From Gavia stellata (taxonomy: Eukaryota; Chordata; Aves; Gaviiformes; Gaviidae), in NCBI RefSeq assembly GCF_030936135.1, contig NC_082612.1:18981475-19045474 (forward strand): 64,000 bases of DNA. Reading direction: 5' to 3'. The notes under the pieces were generated by a model. It was not told where the DNA came from. It searched no databases and saw only the letters and a program-made list of their open reading frames with translations. Positions 23,501 through 36,500 of the stretch are shown here, piece by piece. Within the stretch, counting starts at the first letter, position 1; each line of letters begins with the position of its first letter. Position numbers and translations under genes: made by a program.

Positions 23501-26500
23501 GATTTAGGAAATAGCATTTTGCACATAATTCATACTGGCTACCTAAGACAGATTATTGGTTGAGCATGTAGCTATAAATTTGGCAGAATAAACGGCAAAC
23601 TGTGGTTGGCATATGGATGCAAAGCAGGAAGCAAACTGCAGCTATACATTAACTAGAGGAAAGGAAAGCCTAAGTAACTGGGTTAATCAGCAGGCTCTGA
23701 AGCAAACAATCAGAAGGGGTAGCCGACAGGGCAACTAACTCCTGAGGAGCATATGCAGCATCAGGGCTGTTTGCATTAGGAAGAACATTACCGGTCAATA
23801 AATAACAAGCCAGAACTGCTGTTTTGCTCACTGAGTCTTGTTTATCACAAAGAAGTCAAATGACTTCTCCTCACCCATGGAAAATGTGAACACAGAGGAT
23901 GACAAGCAATTTTGGGAAGCAACATCCGTTCTGTATGGAGAAACTTGATCTGCTGTACCCAAAATAACTGATGTTGAAACACAGACTAAATCCCATCTAA
24001 GCAATTGATTAGCAAAACGAGGAAGCACAACTGCTTGTTGGAGCTGCCTTGGTCTCGCCTCAGGCAGCAGGGCAGAGGCACACGGGCTGAGCCAGACTGG
24101 AAATCACAGATCTAAGGAGGCAGGTTGTCAACAGATAACTCTGTGCCCTCAACGGGCTGCTGAAAAGCATTTATAATGGCACCCGGGCCGGGAAGGAAGC
24201 ACTATAGAAACTCTGGCACTTGTACCTTCTTTGGCACAGAGGCAGTCGCAGCCCATGGGAATCCATTTGTCTGAGCCCCGCAGGACCGTGCTGCTGCCCG
24301 CATCCTGACACTTCTTACTCCTGCGCTACCCTAACAGCGCAGGCAACCGCCTATCAACTCAGCGACGCTACCTGGGCTCCCTGGGTGTGCCAAACAGAGG
24401 AAAAGAAATAGCGTGGTGGCTACAGCAAAAAACAGAGCTGGCTGCAGGTCAGCATTCTGCTAGCAAAGCCGCTTAGATGAATGACTTCTGCAGAATGGGT
24501 TCTTCTATATTCATCTTTTGCAAAAAGAAGGTAACTTCCCCCGGGACAGGCTTTGGTACGGAGAGACACCCCGGTGTGTGCCTCCATGCACGAGGTGGCT
24601 AGAGTTTTACTGATTGAAAATTGGAGGCATAATTACATCCCAGGCTGAAAGTCTGATCAGAGCAGGCTTCCCACAGCACTGCTTCGCTTTTGCTCAGCCA
24701 CAGCAACACACACACAGATGCACATATACACTAACATACATACGCACATATGGTTAATATTTTAAATTCCACTTTCTGGACCAAATTAAATTCTGGAGTT
24801 CTGAGTCACATAGAAGTAACACAAAAACCCAAAAATCAACAGCAAAAGGGAGTGCTGGACCACGGCAAGTCCCAGTGAGACTAGTCCAAGCCCCCTGTTT
24901 CAGGCTTAAGTAAAGATGGAAAGAGGAAGGCTTAATTTCAACAAATATTCATTGCCACAAATGTCTCCTTTGCCTCTGCCTCAGGCAAAGAAGCCAGGCT
25001 GACGCACTGGGCATTTTTAGGTATACCTTCCAATCTTTAGATCAGTTAATGCATTCATCCTGCCTCTTTGCTAGGTGGCTGCTATCGAGAGAGGGAGCAG
25101 CGTAACACAGCGGCGGTCCCATTTGACACCGATTCCTGCAAGAGGAAATGTGGGACCGAGTAGTCCCAGAGACAGGGTGAGAGGAGGTGGGCTGTCCAAG
25201 GAACACTCACCATGGCTTTTTTTTTTGGCCAGTGCCATGAGTGTCATTACCAGGGTATAACACTGCTGCTTTTACAGGCAAGCAACAAGGCGTGCTTGTC
25301 TGGGATCTTAAGATGACAGGAATAATGTAGATTTTCCAATGATAGTATTTTGATGCTACTGGCTTTTTTAGTTAAGAAATGCAAACTACCATGGCAAGAT
25401 TTTTTTGAAGTAGCCTTTCATTTAACTTCATGTCTACCATACTTGCCCTTCCCATGCTGATGTTATAGTACATGACTTAAATCTTTTTCAGCAAAAATAA
25501 CATTCATTATGGCTCTGATCTTGCAAAGCCTCTGTATGGGCTCAACTTTCTCCTATTGATCATACAGTTATCGGGTCCAGTCGTTGGGTAAAGACTGTTA
25601 CATATATTTAAAAAAGGGGGCAACTATAAGACTTGATGCAATCATAATTGCATCAGTATCTTTGCACGTACAAAGATTGCACACTGGAGGCAGGGGAAGA
25701 GGGCGGCTTTTTTTATTACGTGGGCTACACAGACATTGCAAATTGAAGCTTAAGACAGCAGGGCTGCTCTTGTTTCACCACGATACGGCCTGCTGACAGT
25801 TAGCCTGTCTGCTTGGGCTGATCTTCTTCCCTATCCCATCCCTGCATAGCAATTAATAGGGGCGAAAGCAAGCTTGTGCGCTCCCTTGTTACATGTTGGA
25901 GCCGCTCCTTGGGCTATCCAGCAGGTCCAGGTCAATACCCAGAAGATCTTTACTGGAAAGCCAACAACTCTTCCAGGCCTGAATTTGTAACACAGACAGA
26001 CTAGAAGAGTCAATTACCCCAGTGTACAGATGACACATACCAGAAGGTGAGGATTTGTAGATTTTTAAAGCTAAAACAGACCATCTTCTACTTTGACCCC
26101 CTGTGCAAATCAAGACTGAAGGACCAACTCCAGATACTACTGAGCCTAACAGCTTGCATTTGGCCAAATGCAGTTATTCCTCCTGAACTGGGGTTATTCT
26201 GTGTTAAAGCCATTTTCCATAAAGTCACATTGATGAGCGCGAACTACTCCGCCCATCCGTAACTCTTAAGAATTAAATTATGCACAAGCTTTCCCATTGT
26301 TTTTTGTGGGCAAGCGATTATTCATGCCATTTACACAATTCAGCCGTGTATAAACACAGCAGCCTGGCTCACAATTATTAGTTGTATTCCAGCCCCTCCA
26401 GTACTGGTATTAACGAGTTATATTCTGGTTTTAACAGAGATAACCCTGATGGCAATGCTGGTGAGGTTTTTCCAGCACCCTTCTGCTCACAGCTGAGAAA

Positions 26501-29175
26501 GCCTCCCCAGAGCACTGGCTTCTCGCCCTGCTCCAATTTCAAACTTTGTTGCCCAAGAAGTCTTTGTTTTACTGTATGACGAACAGGTCTGTGCCCTCTG
26601 GGGAAACAGGAGCTCCCCCAGCTCCATGAGGCTACAGGCACATCTCCTGGCTTTCTGGAAGTAAGATTTCTCCTCCCAGTGATCAACTCTGAAAGACAGC
26701 AAGATAGTCAAAGTAGCTGAGCCACTGATGGAAAAGGAATTAGAAACACACAAGTATTCAAGAAGTAGAAATTAGTTCTGGAAGTGACCAGTGACAGTAT
26801 CTCTCCATTCCTCTCTCAATGCAATACAAACACCCTCTTGTCCGCTGCCTTTTTATCCCACTCCCAAGTTTTTGCTGTAGACGCCCAGAGGAGTAACTGT
26901 TCTGGATTCAATGGAATGAAAGCAGGAGTGTGGAGGATCCTTCCTGCCTGACACCTATCCAGCATCCCTATCCATAGGAAGCAACATCACAGCTCCTCAG
27001 GTTACTCAGCATGGTGTAACCCAACCGCTCTGCACAAGGTGCCCACCTCGGTGAGGTCTCGTCCACGTACACGCTCCCTCTCGCTGCGGGCCTGGTAGGG
27101 TCAGCATCTGTCATGCTGGGTCTACCAACGCTTCTCTGCGTTGTCATCACGCAGGGCCTGTGCCCGGCAGGAACAATTCTTTATGCAGGTTTTTCAGCTA
27201 TTACTCTCCAGGAAATCTCCTCACCAGCGCAGGCCCTGTTCTAATGAGCGGCAAGGCGGGAAATTAGGCTCCCCAGTGAAAACAGCTTTTGTTTTATTTG
27301 TTTGGTTTTTTATTTCAACATAGTAATCTCCCTGCAGAATGTTCTAGGAAAGCACAAGAGAAATGTTTCTTCTGTGAAATGTAATTAACATAGTTTTCTT
27401 CCTGTTGCAAAGTATAATTGCAAATATAAACCGAAGCACAAGCATGGGGTTATTCTGGGCAACGGTTTGTGCATTTCAAAATACCGTGACAAGTTTGGTT
27501 TGTCGAACTGAAGACAGGGCAGACGTCTCTCTCCCTTCCTGTTTAAGCCAGTGGTCTGGGAAGGGCTGCCGTAACCTATAATGACGGTTAGCTCGCCAAA
27601 AGCAACTTGTTTCTCCCAATCTATAAATGCAGTTTGCCAAAGATTGAACATACGCCACAATATACACACGCTTTGTGATCCTCTTTGACATGGCAAACCC
27701 TGTCCTGATCTCAGTGTTAAAACTTACATAGAAATAGTCAGTTCTGACAAACCTGATACATACACTTTCTCATACACAGCTCACACAAAGATGTGGAGTA
27801 TTCCTTCAAAGTCAAAGAAACGAGTCAAACTTTCCTCTGCAAAAGCATTTCCTAACCGTGGAAGAACTTGACCAAACATGGTCAAGTATTTGCAATTGCT
27901 CTTGAGGTGGCAAAGCATTTAAACACCTGTACAGCTGAGCCCCGGGAGCCGTTGAGAGAAGCAAAGCAGAGTGCAGCATGACGTGGCTGCATGGTCGCAG
28001 CCTAGGAAAGCAGTGGTAAGGCACCTCCTTGCCGGACATCATTTTACCCAGATGGGTAATTCCCTGCAACGTGTCCCCACATGCAAAACGTATAATCCAA
28101 GACGGAAACGAAGGACTGAAATAACAAATGGTTTACTTTCCCCTGCTCTCCAAACAAGGAGAATCATTAAACAAAAATGAAAAGTTACATTCTGTCAGTG
28201 GAAAGCCTCACCAGTATAAGTAGGTATAACACACTTACTGAACTTGTTTGTATCTGGGCTCAATAGTCATTACTATAAATCTTTCTGAGCCAATGTACCT
28301 TAAAAAACCATCAGCAGCTTCCTATCTTATTCTCTTAAGTCACGGCAGGAATTTACAAGTACATACTCTGGCCTCCATCCATAAGCACAAGCGGCTTGCC
28401 TGAATAAACCGCTGGGCAAAAGCGGGCCACAACATCGCACGAGCAAACCCCTCGCATTGTACGTAGCTCAGGTGAAGCAAAACAAGGCTGCTCCGGCAGC
28501 GACCACGTGGGAGCAACACCCGTTTGCCCTAGAGCTGCTCTCCCCTGACCCTTGAACACAGGAATGCACTGCTGTGGCCCTCTCCTCTCTCCGCAGAGCC
28601 TGTCTGGCCGTCCCGCTGTGCTGCCAGGGGCTGTGGGCAGACTTGCACAACTTGGCGAGAAGCGTGCTGAGGCCTCAGCAGCAGCATCGCCGCCACTGCC
28701 CAGGGTGGTGGCAAAGCGACTGAGGAACGTTGATGGGTGCTTCTCCCAACAGTCCAGGCATGTGTTAGAAGGCTACAGGAGTGCACATGACTAAGCAGAA
28801 GCAGTATATGCACATGGCGTATATTTTTAAATTAATTTCCTAGTTATCAGAAGATATCTAGGTATCTATCAGAAGGTATCCCCTTGCTACCTGGAAGGTG
28901 TTTGTTAAGATCTAAACTACATTTTCCAAAAGAAGAGGAACAAGGCAAGAAAAAGAAAGGAAGGTGGAAAGAAGACTAAGTATCTTGATTTCCAGGTAGT
29001 AGCACTGGACAAAACCTGAAGAGCTTCTTGAATCAAGTTCCCGCTGAAAGCCAGGAACTTTCAAGTTGTCCCCTCACATGTGTTTTACGATGTTTTGGCC
29101 CATTCGGTCCGGTGACTTAACTCTGTCACAACACAACATTGACAGCTATGGCTCAGCAAGGGTTTTCCCAGAGAC

Positions 29176-29940
29176 TTGACACTTCTAGCGAGCATTTGGT
29201 ACCGGATTACTCTTCTAGCTCTGTTTGTGGAGCCTGCGACAGGTCTAGCCTTGCGTCAGATGCCAAGGACAGAGATGCTGAGACTGTTTCTCTCCGCAGC
29301 CAATGCACACCCCTACCCTCCCAAAACACCATCGGGTGCTGCTGCGAGCAGCTGCCCTCCTGCCCACCCCAGTTCTGGCCACCTACACCTGGGCAAGTGC
29401 CAGCAAGCTGCACGCAGCCTGAGGCATCAGACGCATTTCACTCTTGCCTGCCAGCACAAACCTGCAAGGAAAATCGGATCACAAGCACATAAGTCACTTC
29501 CTTCCTTTGCCACGCGCAAGAGGCACCAAATCCTAAACCAGCCCCGCTACTTGGCAACGCTTCAAGGTCCTGCTGTGTTTTGCACTGACTCAAGCAGGGT
29601 GCTGACAGCAGAGGATGCATCTGTAACACCCGGGGCCACGGGTGGTCCTTGCCTGGCCAAGGGGCTAACACAGGCAAGTAGGTCCGAGGAGGGTGGGGAT
29701 GCCAGGCATAGCATGGATTTTAGCATTCATCCGACACTGACAGTGATCACTGGGATTGCCGCAGGGTCACAATCACAAGCATGTCTCCCTGTGACCTGTC
29801 AGGGTGTACAAAAAGACTTGGAGGTTTCTGAAGGAAAAACAAGCAGGGAAAGGCAGAGAAAATTTGTCAGGCAAATCACAGAGCCAGCCAGCTCATGGGG
29901 AGGTTTTTTAAGCCAACCATCGCAGCATTTACCAGCGTAA
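29176..29940 (+). other. Unexplained 254-codon ORF with a signal-like start
   Basis: The longest open frame in the SPP1-MEPE spacer, on the strand opposite to the matrix genes. It begins MTLLASIWYRITLLALFVEP, a hydrophobic stretch that could be a signal peptide or anchor, but the remainder is Ser/Ala/Gln-rich with no recognised domain. I see no TATA box or neighbouring exons that make a gene model. It may be a chance ORF in moderately GC-rich DNA. I do not call it a gene. Confidence 0.2.
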
Positions 29941-30265
29941 GGGTTCTGCCACGTGCAGAGCGCGTTGAGGAGCGATGCTCGCTCATGAACCCCATCCACA
30001 GGCTTTGTTTGCTGGAAGCCTGTTGCAGGTACACATCTCTCAGAGCAAACACCCGGCACACCTGCGGGCTGTGGAGAAACAGCCTGCCCATCAGGAGGAG
30101 CCGAGGTCCAGGTTGCCCCTTTGTATATCAAACACAAAGAAATACAAATCAATCCTGGGTAGCTCCAGAGGTGTGACAGACTGCTTTGTTTCAGTAACAT
30201 GTAAAGCTTTTAAACCAGTATTTTCCAGCAGCCTTCCAGTGCCAGGCTGATGGCTTATCAATCAT

Positions 30266-30555
30266 GTGGGTGCTGGTCTCTTCTCCTGTATAACTAGCAA
30301 TCGAACAAGAGGAAACGGCCTCAAGTCGCGCCAGGGGAGGCTTAGGCTGGATATCAGGAAAAATGTCTTTCCTGAGAGAGTGGTGAAGCATTGGACCAGG
30401 CTGCCCAGGGAGGTGGTGGAGTCCCCATCCCTGGAGGGGTTCAAGGAACATGTGTACATGGCACTGCAGGACACGGTTTAGTGGGCATGGTGGGGTTGGG
30501 GGTTGGACTTGACGATCTTACAGGTCTTTTCCAACCTTAGCAATTCTGTGATGTT
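30266..30555 (+). mobile_element. CR1 LINE, 5'-truncated copy
   Basis: About 290 bases of CR1 3' end in plus orientation: TCCCTGGAGGGGTTCAAGG, then GTTGGACTTGACGATCTTAC, ending CAATTCTGTGATG, the CR1 tail octamer. Same subfamily as the copies at 17.0 and 57.7 kb. Confidence 0.9.
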
Positions 30556-33500
30556 TTGTCTGTCACATCAGCAAGGTCAGTTCCTGCAGCAAAGAGGATT
30601 AAAGCTCTCTGTTGCCCATCCTAATGAGAGCAGGCTCCAGACTGAGCAGTGCTTTACTCTCTTTAAAGAAAAAGATGCTCACACCAGCCACAGAACATCT
30701 CTCCAGTATAAGCTTTGCCTTCCTGTGGGTCTTTAGTGACAGCACACCATTGCAAGACAAGAACAACCCCAAGTAAAAGTCTCTCTCAAGCACACAAACA
30801 CTGAATATCCAGCAGTGTTAGGAAAACACAAGTAGCTATCCATAGGTACTCGTGTGTGAACTGAATTATACCAGCACTTTGCTACCTACATCACAAATTC
30901 CTTTATGGTTTCTGCAAGAAGGGGAGGTAAAAAGAACATGCCATGCCACATACCTTGAGCAAAACCTCCCCCTTGTACCTGCCATGCTGACTAGTCACCG
31001 GCCCTTGAGAAGGGTTGGAGCCTGCGGCAGGCTCTGGAAATACAGATCCTACATGCAGAAAGGGTAAGAAACATGCAACATCACCATTCCCCTTCTGATA
31101 CAAGTCACACCAAGGGGTTGATTAGCAACACTGGAGGATCAAAGAGGAAGAAAACAAGTAAAATACCCTTTTTTTTCCCCTCTTGTTTCTCATCTCCTGT
31201 AAAAGCACATGGCAGTAGCTGCTGTAGGTACTTGGGTTGTCACCTGCACACAGACCCAGCTGTCCCCGGCTGAGCCATTTACAGGCTCAGGGCTTATCTC
31301 CCCTTGAAGAGCTTAACTTTTGACCTTACACCTCCTACATCTCTGAGCACTTAAAAACCTTTTCCATGGTCCTCATGGCTATTGGAAATCTTCTGCAAAC
31401 TCTGAAAAGCAGAATAGCTGGTTTGAAAACAGCCTGACAGAGCAAGTCCCTGCCAGAGCCCTGCACAGCTCTGCCTCCTGAGCCCAGCACCCCTGGGAAG
31501 GGGCCCCCGTGCTCCCCCCTTTGCAGTGCCCAGGCTAAGGCCCTGACATGAAGTTGGGTACTAGTCACTTTGTCCCTGACAGCGTGCTCTTTGAACGGGA
31601 GAGAAACAGAGGCTAACATCAGCTGCTGGCGAGGCTTTTGTACCATGAGGCAGAAGTACTTTATTGCTGTCATTAAAAATCCAGAGATTTCATCTCGCCG
31701 GTGTCCTAATGCATGCCTTGTTAATTTAATCTCATTTTCTAGTTAGTCGTGAACTCTTAGACTGCATTCATGCCTTTAAACAAACAGGACTTTCAGGGAT
31801 GAAGTGTGGTGCATAGCTTGCTGCTGCCAAACCCAGCTGGTACCTTCCCCTCCCTTTAGGTGTGCCAGCGCAGGCTGCCCAGACAGCACGACCCAGGACA
31901 GTGCCTGGCCGCAGAGCTCAGTCCCTGGGGCATCGGCACCTCCGTTTCCCCAGCCGAGAAGCGGATGCAGTGGCCATGGCTTGCGGCAGAGAGGATGAAA
32001 GCTTCTCCCTCGCCGCAAAACTCTGCCGGATGACACGGATGCCCCCCAGTTCCCTTCCACATCCCCGAGCGGAGAAACACAAGCCCCCACCCCAAACGCC
32101 TCCACCTACCAACTTGGGGGAGGTTTCTCTAGCTCTGAAACCCCAGGCCTGGGCAGTGTTTGAGCCGCATGGAGAAAGGGCCCGGTTTTGTTTTTCCAGC
32201 AAGCGTAGCGATGCTCTGCTCTTTTCTGGGGTCTGGCCTTTTGTTTTAAGTGGCCCAGAGCCAGGCAGCACTAGTTAAGCAATAGCAAAACAGCTCTCGT
32301 CTAGCACAGTCCCTGTTAAAATCTTACTCCTGGCTGAGCGAACAGGAAACTAAAAATTAACTAACTCCCTGGAGCACACCTCCACAAAAGCCCCTTTTGT
32401 AGGGCACACAGGTAAGGGCAGGCAGGACAACATGGGGACGGGGCGGGGGGAAAGCATCCAGGGCTTACAGAGAGGGCATGGTAGCAACAGGGAGCGGAGA
32501 CATCCTCCCATGCAGGGACCTGGGCAATGGCAAGAACACATTAGACCTCTTATATCGCAGCATCTCATCTTAAACAACATTTGGCACCCACCACAGCCAT
32601 GGCTGGTGACAGGGAAGAGGGCACCCAGGGGGGACAGAGATCACTTTTTCCCCAGGAGGAAGGCAGAGTTTCCTGCCACCCATTTCCAGGATGACTTTAC
32701 TCATTGCTGGAAAGTGCTGAGAGCAGCAGCTATTCCCCAGTTCTTGCACAGCAAATCCCATCTTGCCCCCAGGCGTGCATCAGAGCCTGTTTCCAGCAAC
32801 CAAAGGAAGCCCACGCAAGCAGGGAGGCAGCAGGGCAGTCACCGGGTCCAAACAAGGTGACGAAATCATCAGCTGCTTGTGACCCACCTCAAGTAACTTG
32901 GCTTTGGGCAATTAGCTTGGAGACCAACATACCTGCCTGTTAGTGATTTACATTCATAATACCTCAACCTCCATGCACGGGAGCTGTCTGTGAAACCCAG
33001 GGAGCCCGTCCAGCGAAACCCAGCCCGAGAGGTCCCTCCTTATCTTCAGCACAAACCTTCTCCTGCTAAGTGAAGACGGGACCTGTGCAAACTAACCTAC
33101 AGGTCTTCAACGTCCGGCTTCTCTCATCATCAGTGTAACAGTTATTTACTTTTTTTACAGGTGACCATTTCACAACAAGAACCATTCCTCTGCACTAATG
33201 AGCTTGATTCAGACGTGTTAATGATAAACAGGAATAAAGGCAAAGATTTTCTAGGTGGCAAATGAGACTCCGAGGAGGTTTACCAGGCCACAGCAGTGCT
33301 GGGTCTCTTGAGTTTGTCCCCCCACGTCATCTTCCTTTCATTGCCATTTTGGCTCCTTTTAAAAAGCAGAAAAAAAATATCAAGCTTGGAAGCATAGAAG
33401 AACCAGATACACTGCATAAGCAGGAGACTATTCCACAAAACTGATTATCTAAGGAATTTCATTAAGTAATCCCCTACTCTCTATTTGGCTGGGAATTTTG

Positions 33501-36500
33501 GACAGTTGGAGCAAGAAGCCAATGCCAGTTTACTCAGGATGGAGCAGAGGAGGCGAGCAGTGACGGAGCGCAGAGCAGGGAGAAGTGAGACAGCAGGATG
33601 GAAATGCATAGCAGGGAAGGCAAGGCTGGAGAAACAGGAGTGGAAAAAAGGCCTAAGGAAAAAAAAAATGGAAATAGAGGAGAAAAGGCAGAGGGCTGGC
33701 AGGGGAGAAGCTTGAAGCGCAGGTAGCTGAGGAAACTGAGCTGGAAAGGGGTGGGGGGGAAGCAAAATAAGAAAGAGGAATCCACTCTTAGAGCTGGTTA
33801 GTCAGAGGCAGAGCTGAAGCAGAGGGAAGGAGCACGGTCCCCAGCCACCCTGTCCCCACCGGCACTGCACAGCCCACCTGTGGCAGTGGTCCCTGCTGGG
33901 GCAGGTCCGCCAGCATCCCTACTCCCGCATCAGCCCCGCTTTCATGAGCCCGATCGCTTCATTCTATATTATCCCCAGGGAACCAACTTGCAAGCTTTGC
34001 CTCAGAGCTTGGTGTGATCTGCGAAAAAAATGCAGAGCGTCAACTTAACTGCTGTTTGCGGCACAAATCTTGGTGCTCGCACAGCGCTCTGAATTTCTAT
34101 AGCTTACCTAAAGGTGTCCCCACTATCGCTAGCACGTACGGCGTACGCTGTCAGCGGGACTCCCCTCAACTCCGCTGCCAATGGCCACTGTTTTATCCAA
34201 TTTCTCCCAAGGCATTTCCCACACACCCCAGCACCCCCTCCATCCTGCTCCTCTGCCCTCCGCCAGCAAACGCTGTGCTGGAGCATCACCTCGTCTCTGC
34301 ACAGGCTCTTGGGGACGTGCCACCTCCTGCCAGCCCTCCTGGGTGCCCCCAGCTGCCCTTGCCTGCATGCAGGGAGGTGGCCCAGCCCCGCTTCGCTCAG
34401 AACACAGCGGCGATCAGCACTTTGCTGCCGTTAATGTATGCGTTCAGCTGCTCTAATAGAAAATAAACAGGAAGGAGTGAAAAGCCAGTGTGTTCCTCAG
34501 CTACGTGACTGATCCTGCCCAAGCATGAGCATCCCTTTTCCAGGCAAGTCTCTATTTCCAGCCCTACAAATACAACCCCCTCTTAATTTTCAGTTGAGCG
34601 AGATGCTTTTTACAGTGCTGCTTTGCACTGATAAATCTTTGGCCTTCAAGAGTTAACTCTCCAACTAAAGACCGGGTGTATATATATTTAATATATATTC
34701 CCAAAGCATGCTCTACAGCTCAGACCGAAGCCAGCTGTTTAATGCAGTGGCTGCAGGCGTATCAATGCAGTATGTTGCGGCCAGCGACACTAAATCCTCC
34801 GTCCATAACTTTTAGCTACAGGTGGGGTAAAACAGATGACAGAAGTAAGAAGAGATGCTCCTCAGCAAGGATGTGGGATCACAACCTGACCAAAACAAAC
34901 TGCGTTTAACATGTGATGGCTGATCCACATCATCACTTCCCACAGCAGCATCCCCTGGTCCCTGCCAGACAATCATTACATGCTTTTGTTAGAATTCTAT
35001 ATATGCTCCTTTCTGTAAATTTGAAGAGGACCTTCCCTTCCAGTAAATTACAGCTTTCTTTTGGCTTTCAGGCCAGTCTGCAGCTCATGTTTTCGTACAG
35101 TCTGAGTTGCTCGCGTTTGGCTTTTGTGAGGCGCTGACTGCGGAGAAGGTTAAGCAGTTCAGCGGTTGAGTCGCTGGTACAAAAATAAACCTACAGATTT
35201 CTGATCCAGAACACACACCAAAACAAGACGCTATAGAGAAACAGCCCAGCTGGAGCCAAGTATACGTGCTATCGCGTTACACCCCCCCGCCGATGTTTAT
35301 TTACAAAGCAAGCCAAAAAGGACTGCCATCCCTCCAGGTTTCCTTAAGCGTGTACTTTTTGTGCCCAGAAATTGTCCTTGGATCAGGTTTTTTGATGGGA
35401 GGGGGATGTAAAGTGGCTGTGCGTGCAGGACCTGCAGACACAAAGCTTCTCCAGGGCACCTACCAAGAGGTGAAAGGCAGGCGTGCATGGGAGGGCTTGT
35501 CCAAAGCTGCTGTGGGCTCCGAGATACCCCACACAACAGTGGATTTTCTGCACCGCGCCACAGCGGTCCTCCCAGAGAGCACACCCATCATCCCACCCGG
35601 GTGACCTCAATTGTCACCACAGAAGAAAACACCTTTCCGGGGACTCTACACCTTCACGCAGCCGCCCCGCACACCGCCGGCCACAAGCCACGGCATTGCG
35701 CTGAGCTGGGTCAGCGCTCCCCCAAAACCTACGGGAGCATTTCCAAGTTTTGAACAGCACCGGTCCGAGGATTGCGAGCACTAGCAACGAGAGGAAAGTG
35801 GTGGCATAAATGCCCCAAAAAGGGGAATTTCCCCTAAAGGCTGCGGAATTTGATGTCCCTACCTGGAGCTGCATACCGAAGCCTCTGCTAGCTTTTTCCA
35901 GTTTCACATAAGCCTGAATTTTTCTGCTCTCCACACCCACATTATTAGGGCAAAAGCACTTCCCCCCCGCCGCCCCCAAGAGAAGAGACGGTTTAATTCT
36001 CACTTCAGCAGGGCTATACAAGTCACAACACAAGGCAAGTGAAAACCCTTCACTGTATAAAAATGCCTCTAAGAGCTGAAACAGGCTGAATGTTAACAAC
36101 CCTTTTCCAAGACCCCACTGACATTCATTTGCACTATTTGTCCAAGGGCTCAAAGTCCTCTAGACCTATGGCTCCAGGGCCACAGGTTCCTAATTACCGA
36201 GGTTACAGCATTGTCACAGCCAGATTAACAAAGCATTGGGAGGTGACTGAGGCCACGTTACAAACCGCGATGGCGAAGAGAGGCGATAATTCACCCAGCG
36301 TGCCCAGGGAGCCGAGGATGCCTGCGAGGCGCCCGCAAGCCCACGGCCGCACGACGTCCAGCTCCAGCGTACTAAACACACACACGGCGGAGCAGCTCGC
36401 CTCATCATATAAGCCCTGATGCAGCCACAAGGCATAAAGCCACAAAGAGTAATTACAAGGAGAACTATTTTTAAGAGATGTAGCAAAGGTTTAGCGGGTT

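Noticed and set aside
33485-33715. 76-codon Lys/Arg/Glu-rich ORF
   Set aside because: It comes from a purine-rich low-complexity stretch; the composition explains the protein-like look.
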